Of a stretch of 64,000 bases of DNA, positions 14,873 through 23,096 are shown in pieces. Source of the DNA: DASRJJ01 sp050730855 (GTDB taxonomy: Bacteria; Patescibacteriota; Saccharimonadia; Saccharimonadales; UBA4665); contig JBOHNU010000003.1 of assembly GCA_050730855.1 (NCBI GenBank), positions 1 through 64,000 on the forward strand, given 5' to 3'. Under the pieces are notes generated by a model. The model was given only the letters and a program-made list of their open reading frames with translations. It was not told the origin of the DNA and did not search any database. Within the stretch, counting starts at the first letter, position 1; every line of letters begins with the position of its first letter. Position numbers and translations under genes: made by a program.

Positions 14873-16387
14873 TTACTTGGCGAATTCGATGGCACGGGTT
14901 TCGCGGATGACGTTTACCTTGATGGTGCCTGGGTACTGCATGGTGCTTTCGATTTTGGTGGCGATGTCGCGAGCGAGCTTGATGGCCGACAGGTCGTCGA
15001 TCTGGCCTGGCTTCACAAACACGCGGACTTCGCGGCCAGCGCTGATGGCGTAGGATTTTTCGATGCCACTAAAGCTATTGGCCACGTTTTCTAGCTCCTT
15101 CATGCGCTCGGCAAAGTTCTCGGCACTAATGTTACGGGCGCCGGGGCGCGAGGCGCTAATGGCGTCTACCACGCGGATAATCAGCGCTTCTACGCTGGTG
15201 GCATCAACATCATCGTGATGCTGTTCGGCAGCCAAGGCAACTTCTTCAGGCGCGCCATATTTGCGCAAGATTTCGCCGGAAATGTGGTGATGCTTGCCCT
15301 CCATTTTGTGGGTGAGGGCTTTGCCCAGGTCGTGCACCAATGCTGCATATTTTGCGGTCTTTACGTTGGCTCCCACTTCTTCGGCGATAATGCCGGCGAT
15401 GTGCGCCATTTCGGTAGAGTGCTTCAATACGTTTTGGCCGTAGCTGGTGCGGTAACGCAGCTCGCCAAGCAGGTGTAAAATCTCTTTAGGGATGCCGATC
15501 ACGCCCACCTCGCGCGCGGCGTCTTCACCGGCGCGCACCACATCTTTTTCGACATTCTTTTGCGCTTTGTCTACAACTTCTTCGATGCGGCCGGGGTGGA
15601 TGCGGCCGTCCTTAATGAGCATCTCCAGAGCTTGGCGAGCAACCTCGCGCCGAACCGGGTCGAAACTACTGAGCACGATGTAGCCGGGCGTGTCGTCCAC
15701 CATGATGTCCACGCCGGTTGCGCGCTGCAACGCCTGGATGTTGCGGCCTTCTTTGCCGATAATGCGCCCCTTCATTTCTTCGTCTTCCAGCTTGATGCTG
15801 GTAACGGTGCGTTCGGCCGTAACCTCGCTGGCCATGCGCTCCATGGCGGTGGTGATGATCAGCGCAGCTTGCTCCTCGGCGTTGTCCTTAGCTTCGTTTT
15901 GCAACTTGGAGATAAGGCCGGCCAGGTCGTGCTTGATGTCGCGCTCGGTCATTTGCATGAGCTTGCCGGCGGCGTCTTCTTTGGATAGCCCGGCTACTTT
16001 CTCCAGCTTTTCCTGCTGTCTTTTACGGATTTCGCGGATTTCGTCTTTCAGTTCCTCGACCTCGCCTTCGGCGGTGCGCAGTTTTTCGGTGCGCTTGTCC
16101 ATGTCGTCGAGTTTTTTGTCGAACGCTTCCTCGCGACTAACCAGCCGCTGTTCCAAATCCTTTAGCTCGCGGCGGCGGGTTTGCTCCTCTTTGCGAGCGT
16201 CGTCGGCTAGTTTACCGGCCTCTTCGCGCGCATCGTCCAGCAACTTGGCCGCTTCGCGCTTGGCGCGGGTAAGCTCCTTGCCGGCCTGCTCGGCGGCCGA
16301 ACCCATCTTTCGCTTGGTAATATAGCTGTTGGCGCCAAAGCCCACGCCAAGACCGGCCACAGCTAGTACTATGGTGAGTACTTCCAT
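14873..16387 (-). CDS. rny: Ribonuclease Y
   Basis: 504-aa membrane-anchored endoribonuclease that starts mRNA decay. Order: N-terminal membrane helix (residues 1-20), long charged coiled coil (about 30-165), KH domain with GRIIGKEGRNIQAL, then the HD domain with HSTEMAHIAG, the metal pair in AALVHDLGKAL and EQHHDDVDATSVEAL. Length matches the family. Shine-Dalgarno GAAAGG is 7 nt before the ATG. With YmdB at 11875 it reproduces the ymdA-ymdB association of Firmicutes. Confidence 0.97.
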   Translation of the reverse strand: MEVLTIVLAVAGLGVGFGANSYITKRKMGSAAEQAGKELTRAKREAAKLLDDAREEAGKLADDARKEEQTRRRELKDLEQRLVSREEAFDKKLDDMDKRTEKLRTAEGEVEELKDEIREIRKRQQEKLEKVAGLSKEDAAGKLMQMTERDIKHDLAGLISKLQNEAKDNAEEQAALIITTAMERMASEVTAERTVTSIKLEDEEMKGRIIGKEGRNIQALQRATGVDIMVDDTPGYIVLSSFDPVRREVARQALEMLIKDGRIHPGRIEEVVDKAQKNVEKDVVRAGEDAAREVGVIGIPKEILHLLGELRYRTSYGQNVLKHSTEMAHIAGIIAEEVGANVKTAKYAALVHDLGKALTHKMEGKHHHISGEILRKYGAPEEVALAAEQHHDDVDATSVEALIIRVVDAISASRPGARNISAENFAERMKELENVANSFSGIEKSYAISAGREVRVFVKPGQIDDLSAIKLARDIATKIESTMQYPGTIKVNVIRETRAIEFAK

Positions 16388-16553
16388 TGCAATACCTTTC
16401 TATCGGTGCAAGTACGGGCGGCAATCGCTATCACTTCTCTAGCCGCAGAGCGTACCCACAAAATCGAATATAATTAAGAATGTTTAAACCGGATAAGCCA
16501 GACATCTCTTGCGAATCCTTGTATTACAGTATAGCTCGCAATGGTTACGCCGG
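16388..16553. other. Intergenic region upstream of rny
   Basis: 166 bp without a gene. It should hold the rny promoter and leader; AT-rich patches lie at 16466-16478 and 16528-16533, but no clear -35/-10 pair or hairpin terminator was recognised. Confidence 0.4.
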
Positions 16554-18128
16554 TCAATATCCGGCTAGCGCGGCGACTCGGCCGCGCAGGCGGCCAGCCA
16601 GGTTAAGTACCGTGTCGCCCACGTAATCCCAGAGCGGGCGGCGCTTTCTGGTGGAGCTGGCAGGCAGCGGATTGGCCGTGGCGAAGGCTTTGATGCGTTG
16701 GTGCTGGTCTTCGTGCAGCAGCCTCTGCATCTGTCCAAGCGTGTCGATGGTTCCGACGCTGGCCGCGAGGCGGTTGGGGTCGATTTCGAGCAGGCGCATC
16801 ATCTCCGACGGCTCCACTTTAAGCAGCCGGCTTAAAGCAGCGATTTTCTCTTGTATAACGGGCGTTAGGAGTACGGCCTCGGGGCTATCGGCCGCGGCAA
16901 CCACCGCCGATAGCGACTCGATATCGGCCAAAAGCTGGCGCGCCTCTTCGCGCGTTTGTTCCGGCGCGGCCACTACCGCCTCGGCTACGGCTCGGGCGAT
17001 TGCTGGCTGCGCCTCCAGCCTGGGTACGGCGGCGACCACGGCGGCTTCGGCAAGCGGCATTGTCTGCTCTGGCGCCAGAGGGGCGGCCGTCTCGAGTGGC
17101 GCTTCTGTTTGGACGGTGGGCATTTCTACAGTGTGGTTTGCCGCAAGCTCTTCGTGCTGGACAACAGCCGGCGGCTCGGTTTCCGGCGCATTCACAACGA
17201 GCGGAAGCTCGGCGTCTTGCTCGGTTGCGGCCGGAACTGCTGCTGCCTCCGGCTCAAAAGCCGGGATATCGACGGAAAGCACCAGCTCTGGCTGCTGCTG
17301 AGCTGGCTCGGCAACCGATTCGGTCTGTTCGACTTTTGGTATAACCGGCGGCGCGGACGATAGCAATTCGTCTTTTGGTACACGACTCTTGAGCTGTACC
17401 GCAGCCGGTTCGGGCTTGGATGTTTGTTTAGACTGGGTTGCCGCGGACTTTTCTTCGGCAGGCGAGTTTAATGCCGTTTCGCGGAGAGTTGCCAGCGCCT
17501 GCTGCTCGGCCTCGCGAGCCTGTACGGCGGCAGGGACGGCCTCTGTTTTAAGCGGCTGTTTGGGTGGCAACTCGGGCTGCGCCGCTGGCTTGGCAGCCGC
17601 ACTTACCGCCTCCTCGTACGCCGACGGCGCGGATTCTTTGGCGTGGTGTGCAGAGCAGTCGCAGCCAACCGGATGCTCATGCCGCCCAATAGTGCCGCGA
17701 GTAGGCTGATGCTCAGGACAGTCGGGGGTGCATGTATGGTCATGGTGATCCTCGTGCGAATGGGATTTACGCTCAACTTTATGGTGGCGATGTGTTTCGA
17801 CATGTGACAAACTGTGGTCGTGACCATGGTCGTGATCGCGATGGTTGTGCTGACAATCCGGTCCGCAGCGATGCTCCTCCTGCTTTAAGATCGGCTCAGC
17901 CGCCAGCGACTCGGCTGACGGGCCGTGGTCGGCGCAACAACCGTCGTGGTGGTGATGCTCAATGTGATGGTGTGTTTGCGGAGTTTGCTCAAGGTTTACG
18001 GCCGGCGTTGGCGGCGCGAAATCCAAATGCTCGGCTGGCGGCGAGACGTGCATTTCTGCCTGGGGCGACAGGTTCATGCGCTGCGCTTGCAGCGGATCTT
18101 GGTCGAGTACGGCGGCTCCGGGCGGCAC
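16554..18128 (-). CDS. Large His/Cys-rich, Ala/Pro-rich protein of unknown function
   Basis: 524 aa, family not recognised. Residues about 52-162 are packed with His runs (HHHIEHHHHDG, HNHRDHDHGHDH) and Cys pairs: C64-C65, C88-x3-C92, C133-x3-C137, C156-x-C158. Two of these share the pattern CxPDCxxH or CxPDCxH. The middle (about 165-400) is a low-complexity Ala/Glu/Pro linker. The C-terminal about 120 residues look folded and helical, ending in a basic TRKRRPLWDYVGDTV segment. Metal storage or buffering (Zn, Ni, Cu) is a reasonable inference. Start is GTG behind TAGGAG; no signal peptide or membrane helix is seen. Confidence 0.7.
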   Translation of the reverse strand: MPPGAAVLDQDPLQAQRMNLSPQAEMHVSPPAEHLDFAPPTPAVNLEQTPQTHHHIEHHHHDGCCADHGPSAESLAAEPILKQEEHRCGPDCQHNHRDHDHGHDHSLSHVETHRHHKVERKSHSHEDHHDHTCTPDCPEHQPTRGTIGRHEHPVGCDCSAHHAKESAPSAYEEAVSAAAKPAAQPELPPKQPLKTEAVPAAVQAREAEQQALATLRETALNSPAEEKSAATQSKQTSKPEPAAVQLKSRVPKDELLSSAPPVIPKVEQTESVAEPAQQQPELVLSVDIPAFEPEAAAVPAATEQDAELPLVVNAPETEPPAVVQHEELAANHTVEMPTVQTEAPLETAAPLAPEQTMPLAEAAVVAAVPRLEAQPAIARAVAEAVVAAPEQTREEARQLLADIESLSAVVAAADSPEAVLLTPVIQEKIAALSRLLKVEPSEMMRLLEIDPNRLAASVGTIDTLGQMQRLLHEDQHQRIKAFATANPLPASSTRKRRPLWDYVGDTVLNLAGRLRGRVAALAGY

Positions 18129-18138
18129 TAAATCGCTC

Positions 18139-18768
18139 CTACAGCAGCCCGCCGGCGGCGAGCGTCAGCTTGCTTTGCATGAGCAGCCGGATACGAGACA
18201 TTTCAGCATCTGTAACATCGGTGATAAAAATCTCGGCAAACCGCCCGGTGCGGTGCTGAAAAATATCCACCACCAAACGCTGTGTACCGCAGGGGTCAAA
18301 CCCTTTTTGCTGCCACGCCCAGTACTCCGCGTCCGAAACATGGTCGAACAACAGCGGCAGGTTGTAGCCCAAAATGTCCTGGCCGTCTTTGATAAACCAC
18401 TCGGCGGCGAAATCATCCCAGCGCGGATACACGGCGTCCGCCTGTTTGCGGGAGGGGTTAAACAGGCCAAAGCGCCGCGGCAGCTGCTGCGTAAACCGCT
18501 TTTGGTACTGGCTTTTTAGCGAGTGAACCGTTGCGGTCGGCAAGTTTTTGATGATGACCTCTTCTTTTATGCGGCGCTTCGGGTCGGCCAGAGTAAGAAG
18601 TGTCGGCTGATAGCCGAGATTATCCCGCCCGGCGGCCTGCAGCTCACGGTACTCATCGTCGCTGGTGTGGGTAAACTTGGCGATTGCCCAGGTGTCAATT
18701 GCCTCGGACGGGTCTTGGCCGTCGAAATAATCGCGCCAAAATACATCGAACGAATCGTACACTTTCAT
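18139..18768 (-). CDS. Hypothetical protein
   Basis: 209-aa soluble protein, family not recognised. It begins MKVYDSFDVFWRDYFDGQDP, is rich in aromatic and charged residues, and has no evident membrane segment or catalytic motif. The ATG at 18768 is preferred to an in-frame GTG two codons upstream; no strong Shine-Dalgarno is visible for either. The His/Cys-rich protein gene begins 10 nt after its stop with its own Shine-Dalgarno, so the two form a unit of unknown purpose. Confidence 0.65.
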   Translation of the reverse strand: MKVYDSFDVFWRDYFDGQDPSEAIDTWAIAKFTHTSDDEYRELQAAGRDNLGYQPTLLTLADPKRRIKEEVIIKNLPTATVHSLKSQYQKRFTQQLPRRFGLFNPSRKQADAVYPRWDDFAAEWFIKDGQDILGYNLPLLFDHVSDAEYWAWQQKGFDPCGTQRLVVDIFQHRTGRFAEIFITDVTDAEMSRIRLLMQSKLTLAAGGLL

Positions 18769-18869
18769 AGACACATTCTAGTGCTGCAACCAGTTTACTG
18801 CAAATAAGTCGCAATATATTATTGTGGTTGCCACATGTTCGCAGTTATTGCGAAATCTGCCACACTATC

Positions 18870-19262
18870 TTACTTTTTCTGGGCAGTAATGTGGACGGGG
18901 GCGCCGTATTCGGGCAGGATGAACGTCTCGGCCTCGCCCCTGGCCAGCCGGGCGATGCCTTGCTCTATCCAGCCGTCGCCCGACTCGCCAACGGCCGGGA
19001 TGCCGAGCGAATCGGCCAAGGCGTTCGCAACCGTCAGGCCGATGCGCAGGCCAGTAAAACTGCCCGGTCCCTTGTAAGCCACAATCGCTTGTATATCCGC
19101 CCAATCTTTCCCTTGGACGGTTAATAGTTCCTTAATGTTTGCGTGGATTGTGCTGGCCAGCTGGCGGTGCGCCTGCCACTCGCGGTAGGCAAGCCGGGTT
19201 TTGCCGTCGTACAGCCCTATTTCGGCCTCTGGTTTATCGGTGCGCACGGTAATGATGGTCAT
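18870..19262 (-). CDS. tsaB: TsaB-like protein of tRNA t6A synthesis
   Basis: 130-aa ASKHA-fold protein matching the N-terminal domain of TsaB/YeaZ, the partner of TsaD in threonylcarbamoyl transfer to A37 of ANN-decoding tRNAs. The signature KGPGSFTGLRIGLTVANALA (family GPGSFTGxRIG) is clear. It is much shorter than E. coli TsaB (231 aa), with the C-terminal half reduced. Its ATG overlaps the tsaE stop as ATGA, so TsaE and TsaB are coupled. tsaD is not in this window. Confidence 0.9.
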   Translation of the reverse strand: MTIITVRTDKPEAEIGLYDGKTRLAYREWQAHRQLASTIHANIKELLTVQGKDWADIQAIVAYKGPGSFTGLRIGLTVANALADSLGIPAVGESGDGWIEQGIARLARGEAETFILPEYGAPVHITAQKK

Positions 19263-19729
19263 GCTATGTCCCGCACCAGATAATGGAGATCATGCGGAAG
19301 GGATAGAGTAAGTTGACGCCCGCCGGCCGAGGGCAATTGGGCGATGGTAACGCGCAGCCGCCTGGCTGGCAGCACCTCTTTTACAACGTCCGCCCATTCG
19401 ACCACTACTACAGCCTTGGGGTCGCCCACTACTTCGGCCAACTCGTTTGCCATTAACCCGGCGTCCGGCAAACGGTAAAAATCAAAATGGTGGATTTGAA
19501 ATTTCGGGCAATCGTACATCTTACTAATGGTAAACGTCGGGCTGGCCACGTTATCCTTGCTGCCGGCGCCTTGCGCCAGACCGCGTACGAACGTGGTTTT
19601 GCCGCCGCCGAGGTCGCTGGCCAGCTCGATGATTTCGCCGCCTTTAAGTTCTCGGCCAATCTTAGCGGCGAGCTGCTCGGTCGCCTCGGAACTTTCGGAT
19701 TTTATTCGCAATGTCGTGGGGGTACTCAT
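19259..19729 (-). CDS. tsaE: TsaE, ATPase of tRNA t6A synthesis
   Basis: 156-aa P-loop ATPase that resets the TsaBD complex. Walker A is DLGGGKTTFVRGLAQG, followed by the family motif VASPTFTISKMY, the Asp of IHHFDFYRL and the late VVVEWAD. The start at 19729 (MSTPTTLRIKS) is chosen over 19768 because family proteins begin close to this point and a TATACG box ends 6 nt upstream. First gene of the tsaE-tsaB pair. Confidence 0.93.
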   Translation of the reverse strand: MSTPTTLRIKSESSEATEQLAAKIGRELKGGEIIELASDLGGGKTTFVRGLAQGAGSKDNVASPTFTISKMYDCPKFQIHHFDFYRLPDAGLMANELAEVVGDPKAVVVVEWADVVKEVLPARRLRVTIAQLPSAGGRQLTLSLPHDLHYLVRDIA

Positions 19730-19844
19730 ATGCTGCGTATAGTAGCGTACCTGCGGCCGTTGCCGCAAGAAAACACTAGCGCCGTACCCGCCTCGGGAGG
19801 TTAGTGCGGAGCAGCATTATTGCCGCTCGGCGTAAAAGTAGCGG

Positions 19845-19850
19845 TATAAT
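19845..19850 (+). promoter_or_regulatory. -10 box of the PRC-barrel gene
   Basis: TATAAT, 7 nt before the ATG at 19858. A weak TTGCCG at 19820-19825 could serve as -35 with a 19-bp spacer. Leaderless geometry. Confidence 0.6.
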
Positions 19851-19857
19851 AGGGCTT

Positions 19858-20370
19858 ATGCTGCAACTAAGTGCAATGTTAATTAACCGGCCGGTCATGA
19901 GTCTGCGTACGGGTACGCAAGTGGCCGTTACTCTGGCACCCATCATCAATCCCAACAACCTCAAAATTGAGGGTTTTTACTGCCAGGATGCGCAGCGCAA
20001 ACGGCTGGTGCTGGTTGAGCAAGACATACGGGACGTTCTGCCCCAAGGTCTGGTGGTTAACGACGCCGACGTGCTAGCCGAGCCAGACGAGCTGGTGCGC
20101 CTAAAAAACACCATGGAAATACATTTTGAGCTGATCGGCAAGGCGGTTGTTACCACCAGCCGCGAAAAACTCGGCAAGGTGAGCGACTACGCTACCGAAA
20201 CCCAGTCGATGATGATCAAAAAATTATACGTCTCGCGCTCAATTTTCAAGAGCTTTGGCACTGGCAGCCTGGGCGTCGACCGCACACAGATTGTAGAAAT
20301 TACCCCGACAAAGGTGGTAATTCAGGACTTGGAGGGGAAGGTTCCGGCTGCGGCCGGGGCGGTTGCGTAG
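19858..20370 (+). CDS. PRC-barrel-like protein
   Basis: 170 aa. Begins MLQLSAMLINRPVMSLRTGT and contains two PRC-barrel-like beta segments: one around VAVTLAPIINPNNLKIEGFY and a second around IGKAVVTTSREKLGKVSDYA. PRC barrels occur in RimM and photosynthetic reaction-centre H subunits and usually bind proteins or RNA. An earlier ATG at 19804 would start upstream of the -10 box, so 19858 is chosen. Role unknown. Confidence 0.75.
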   Translation: MLQLSAMLINRPVMSLRTGTQVAVTLAPIINPNNLKIEGFYCQDAQRKRLVLVEQDIRDVLPQGLVVNDADVLAEPDELVRLKNTMEIHFELIGKAVVTTSREKLGKVSDYATETQSMMIKKLYVSRSIFKSFGTGSLGVDRTQIVEITPTKVVIQDLEGKVPAAAGAVA

Positions 20371-20551
20371 CGTTCCCATACTTAGATAGTCGCTCGTCTC
20401 GTAAAGCAGTTCGTTCAGCTCTCGTGGCCGCCTCCCCCAGTACTCCAACTAGCTTTTCAGTCACTGCTCCATTTATTTCCGGAGCTTGTCTTAGCGCATC
20501 TCCATTAGACTTCTTACCATATAAAACACTTGCAGAGTCTAAATATTCCAT
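20300..20551 (-). CDS. Possible small Pro-rich protein, overlapping the PRC-barrel 3' end
   Basis: 83 codons starting MEYLDSASVLYGKKSNGDAL, with a helical middle (EKLVGVLGEAATRAERTALR) and a proline-rich tail. It occupies the only otherwise empty stretch here (20371-20600) but overlaps the opposite-strand gene by 71 bp. AT-rich sequence resembling a -10 (TATTAT/TATCAT) lies about 10 nt upstream. No family recognised; could be chance. Confidence 0.35.
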   Translation of the reverse strand: MEYLDSASVLYGKKSNGDALRQAPEINGAVTEKLVGVLGEAATRAERTALRDERLSKYGNATQPPRPQPEPSPPSPELPPLSG

Positions 20552-20600
20552 AGAATGGAATGATAATACTCTGCATCGGAACGTGTTGCAATACTGTCAA

Positions 20601-21191
20601 CTAAATCTCCAGCGCGAATTTTATATCATCGTAGCTGAATCCCTGGCGGGCGAGGTATTGCATTAGCTTTTGCTGGTCGGGGTAGCGCGAGCGTTTTTTT
20701 TCGATCAAATCGCGCAAAGCTTGGCGATCATCAGTCTCATCGTCTTGTAAAATCTGGTCAATAATTTCTGGCGGAACTCTTTTTTGCTTGAGTTCCATCT
20801 GTAATCGCCGTTTACTGACGCTCTTTAGCAGGCGCCTGTTTGCAACCCAGGCGCGTGCAAACGCCGCGTCGTCCACTAAACCTAGGTCTCGCAACCGCTG
20901 CACAATTTGTTCCCCGGCAACCTTGTCTACTTGCTTGCGACGAAAATAATCTTGCAGCTCGCCCTCGCTGCGCGGCCGAATAGCCACGTAACGCAACGCC
21001 AGGCCGTAAGCCTTATCTAGCCCGGCGGCTTTCTTAAGCTCGGCCAGCTCCGCTAGCGACAGCTCCTGACCGCTAGCCAAACGACTTTTAATCAGCCCGG
21101 ACTCGCTCAAACTAAACGCGTACTTACCGTCTACAAAAATCGAGTACCGATCCGCACGTTTTACCTGTTGCTTGATAGCCGTAACTTTCAT
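20601..21191 (-). CDS. recX: RecX-family regulator of RecA
   Basis: 196 aa. Three RecX helical repeats are visible: ALRYVAIRPRSEGELQDYFR, LRDLGLVDDAAFARAWVANR, and a final QKLMQYLARQGFSYDDIKFA. RecX binds in the groove of RecA filaments and limits their growth. The gene lies downstream of recA on the same strand, separated by mazG-like and HIT genes, which supports the assignment. Its ATG is 2 nt after the HIT gene stop. Confidence 0.92.
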   Translation of the reverse strand: MKVTAIKQQVKRADRYSIFVDGKYAFSLSESGLIKSRLASGQELSLAELAELKKAAGLDKAYGLALRYVAIRPRSEGELQDYFRRKQVDKVAGEQIVQRLRDLGLVDDAAFARAWVANRRLLKSVSKRRLQMELKQKRVPPEIIDQILQDDETDDRQALRDLIEKKRSRYPDQQKLMQYLARQGFSYDDIKFALEI

Positions 21192-21193
21192 AC

Positions 21194-21664
21194 TTAACGA
21201 AGTGCGGCTTTTAGCTTTTGGGCGTATTCAGTGCGTTCTTCGGTAGAGGCCAAACGCTTTTGCTCGGGTGTTACGGTGTTAAACCTATCGTCTTTGTAAC
21301 GAGGAAAAACGTGAAAATGGAAATGAAATGCATGTTGATCGCCGGCGGGTTCGTTGTTTTGGCGAGTAGTTATACCGTCAGTTTTGTAAGCATGTTTCAT
21401 GGCGATCGCCATACGTTGCGCTACTTCAATAATGCGATACAGATAACTTTTGGGAATTGTATAGAGGTTTTCAAAATGTTTGTTCGGCACGATAATAACG
21501 TGGCCAGCATTTTTGCCCATAAAAAACGAATTAATAAACACGGTCACTTTGTCGTCCTGGAACACCACGTCGCTGGGGCGCATTAAGGTCTGGTCGTTAA
21601 CCACGCCTTGCACGCCAAGACAGATTGGGCAAACGTAGTCTTTTGGGGCATTGCTTTGGAACAT
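21194..21664 (-). CDS. HIT-family nucleotide hydrolase/transferase
   Basis: 156 aa. A zinc-type CPIC motif near residue 13 is followed by the HIT core: GHVIIVPNKHFENLY and the catalytic HAFHFHFHVFPRYKDD (HxHxHx pattern). HIT proteins act on AMP-linked nucleotides such as ApnA or adenylyl conjugates. The start at 21664 follows the previous TAA by one base with GGAAA just upstream; earlier in-frame starts up to 21835 would lie inside the MazG-like gene. Confidence 0.9.
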   Translation of the reverse strand: MFQSNAPKDYVCPICLGVQGVVNDQTLMRPSDVVFQDDKVTVFINSFFMGKNAGHVIIVPNKHFENLYTIPKSYLYRIIEVAQRMAIAMKHAYKTDGITTRQNNEPAGDQHAFHFHFHVFPRYKDDRFNTVTPEQKRLASTEERTEYAQKLKAALR

Positions 21665-21665
21665 C

Positions 21666-21959
21666 TTATTTCCAAGGTCGTGTTTGGTTGATGGCTTCTT
21701 TGTCGCGGCAAATGCCGAGGAGGACGTTAAGCACATCGCCGGCTTCGTGTGCCAACTCTTTGGTTTTGGTGTCGTCGGCAAATGGTGTGCCGGCGCGGCT
21801 GCGCGCCGCTTTAGCAAACTCGCCCCCTTCCTCAATCAGCAACATAAACCGCTGCTCTACGCTGTCTTTATCAAACCCACGCTCTTGCACCGCTTGCGCT
21901 ACATACTGTTGCAAATCGTTCAGCGTCGGATCTTGCTTGAGTAGGAGCTGCCTCGCCAT
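21666..21959 (-). CDS. MazG-like nucleotide pyrophosphohydrolase
   Basis: 97-aa all-alpha NTP pyrophosphohydrolase-type protein. The metal-binding pattern EExxE(12-28)ExxD is seen as LLIEEGGEFAKAARS followed by ELAHEAGDVLNVLL. Single-domain members remove non-canonical or excess dNTPs. The Shine-Dalgarno GGAG overlaps the recA stop codon region and the ATG is 3 nt past the recA stop, so it is cotranscribed with recA, consistent with a nucleotide-hygiene role beside recombination. Confidence 0.82.
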   Translation of the reverse strand: MARQLLLKQDPTLNDLQQYVAQAVQERGFDKDSVEQRFMLLIEEGGEFAKAARSRAGTPFADDTKTKELAHEAGDVLNVLLGICRDKEAINQTRPWK

Positions 21960-21961
21960 TA

Positions 21962-22990
21962 TTACTCCTTAGTGGCGGCTTCGCGGACTTTTTTGGCGAT
22001 CTCTTCTAGGACTTTGGGGTTTTCTTGCAGGTAGGTTTTGGCGGCTTCGCGGCCTTGGCCGATTTTGGCGTCTTTGTAGGCGAACCATGCGCCGGATTTT
22101 TCGACAATGTTGTGCGTTACGGCCAGGTCGAGCACATCGCCGGATTTAGAAATACCCTCGTTGTACATAATGTCGAACTCGGCTTCGCGGAACGGCGGCG
22201 CAATTTTGTTTTTTACCACCTTCACGCGTGTGCGGTTGCCGATAACTTGGTCGCCCTGCTTAATCTGGCCGATGCGGCGGATGTCCATGCGAAGCGAGGC
22301 GTAAAACTTGAGCGCATTTCCGCCGGTAGTCGTCTCGGGATTGCCAAACATCACGCCAATCTTCATACGAATCTGGTTGATGAAAACCACGGTGGCTTTG
22401 CTGCGGTTGATAACACCGGTGAGTTTGCGCAAGGCTTGGCTCATTAAACGAGCCTGGAGGCCTGGCAAGCTATCGCCCATATCGCCCTCGATTTCAGCGC
22501 GCGGGACAAGTGCGGCAACGGAGTCTATCACAATAATATCCACGGCGTTGGAGCGCACCAATGTCTCTACAATTTCTAGTGCTTGTTCGCCGTTGTCGGG
22601 TTGGCTGAGCAATAAGTTGTCGACATCCACGCCGATACGCTTGGCGTAGGACGGATCCAGCGCGTGCTCGGCATCGATAAACGCCGCCGTGCCGCCGGAC
22701 TTTTGTACCTCGGCAATGGCGTGCAGAGTCAGCGTGGTTTTACCAGAGCTTTCCGGCCCGTAAATCTCGATCACCCGGCCTTTGGGCAGTCCTCTGCCCA
22801 AAGCAATATCTAGGCCAAGACTCCCGGACGGAATACACTCCACTTTCTGGTGCGTTGCTTCGCCCAGCTTCATAATCGAGCCTTTGCCAAACTGCTTCTC
22901 GATCTGTTCCAGCGCCATGCCCAGCGCCTTACCCTTACCCTCGCTAACGGCGGCGGCTTGTTTGTCGTCTTTGGTTTTAGTGTCGGCCAT
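21962..22990 (-). CDS. recA: RecA recombinase
   Basis: 342 aa. Walker A GPESSGKTTLTLHAIA, the Walker B region IIVIDSVAALVPRAEIEGD, L1/L2 DNA-binding loops with NRSKATVVFINQIRMKIGVMF, and GNALKFYASLRMDIRRI all match RecA. No intein. The start at 22990 follows a strong GAGGGAGATAT Shine-Dalgarno; an upstream ATG at 23017 would precede that site. First gene of recA - mazG-like - HIT - recX. Confidence 0.98.
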   Translation of the reverse strand: MADTKTKDDKQAAAVSEGKGKALGMALEQIEKQFGKGSIMKLGEATHQKVECIPSGSLGLDIALGRGLPKGRVIEIYGPESSGKTTLTLHAIAEVQKSGGTAAFIDAEHALDPSYAKRIGVDVDNLLLSQPDNGEQALEIVETLVRSNAVDIIVIDSVAALVPRAEIEGDMGDSLPGLQARLMSQALRKLTGVINRSKATVVFINQIRMKIGVMFGNPETTTGGNALKFYASLRMDIRRIGQIKQGDQVIGNRTRVKVVKNKIAPPFREAEFDIMYNEGISKSGDVLDLAVTHNIVEKSGAWFAYKDAKIGQGREAAKTYLQENPKVLEEIAKKVREAATKE

Positions 22991-23096
22991 ATATCTCCCT
23001 CCTCGGTAATAGTTCATATAGTAACAGATATTGGGCGGGCTGTGGAATAAATCGCCGTCGCGCTGCTTATGCTTTTACTATATACTTTACAGAGAT

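Noticed and set aside
15560..16325. Plus-strand ORFs opposite RNase Y
   Set aside because: Low-complexity Ser/Leu/Phe-rich antisense frames caused by the coiled-coil codons of rny.
17192..17827. Extra frames inside the His/Cys-rich gene on both strands
   Set aside because: Low-complexity repeats open all frames; only the 16554-18128 frame has a Shine-Dalgarno and an ordered C-terminal domain.
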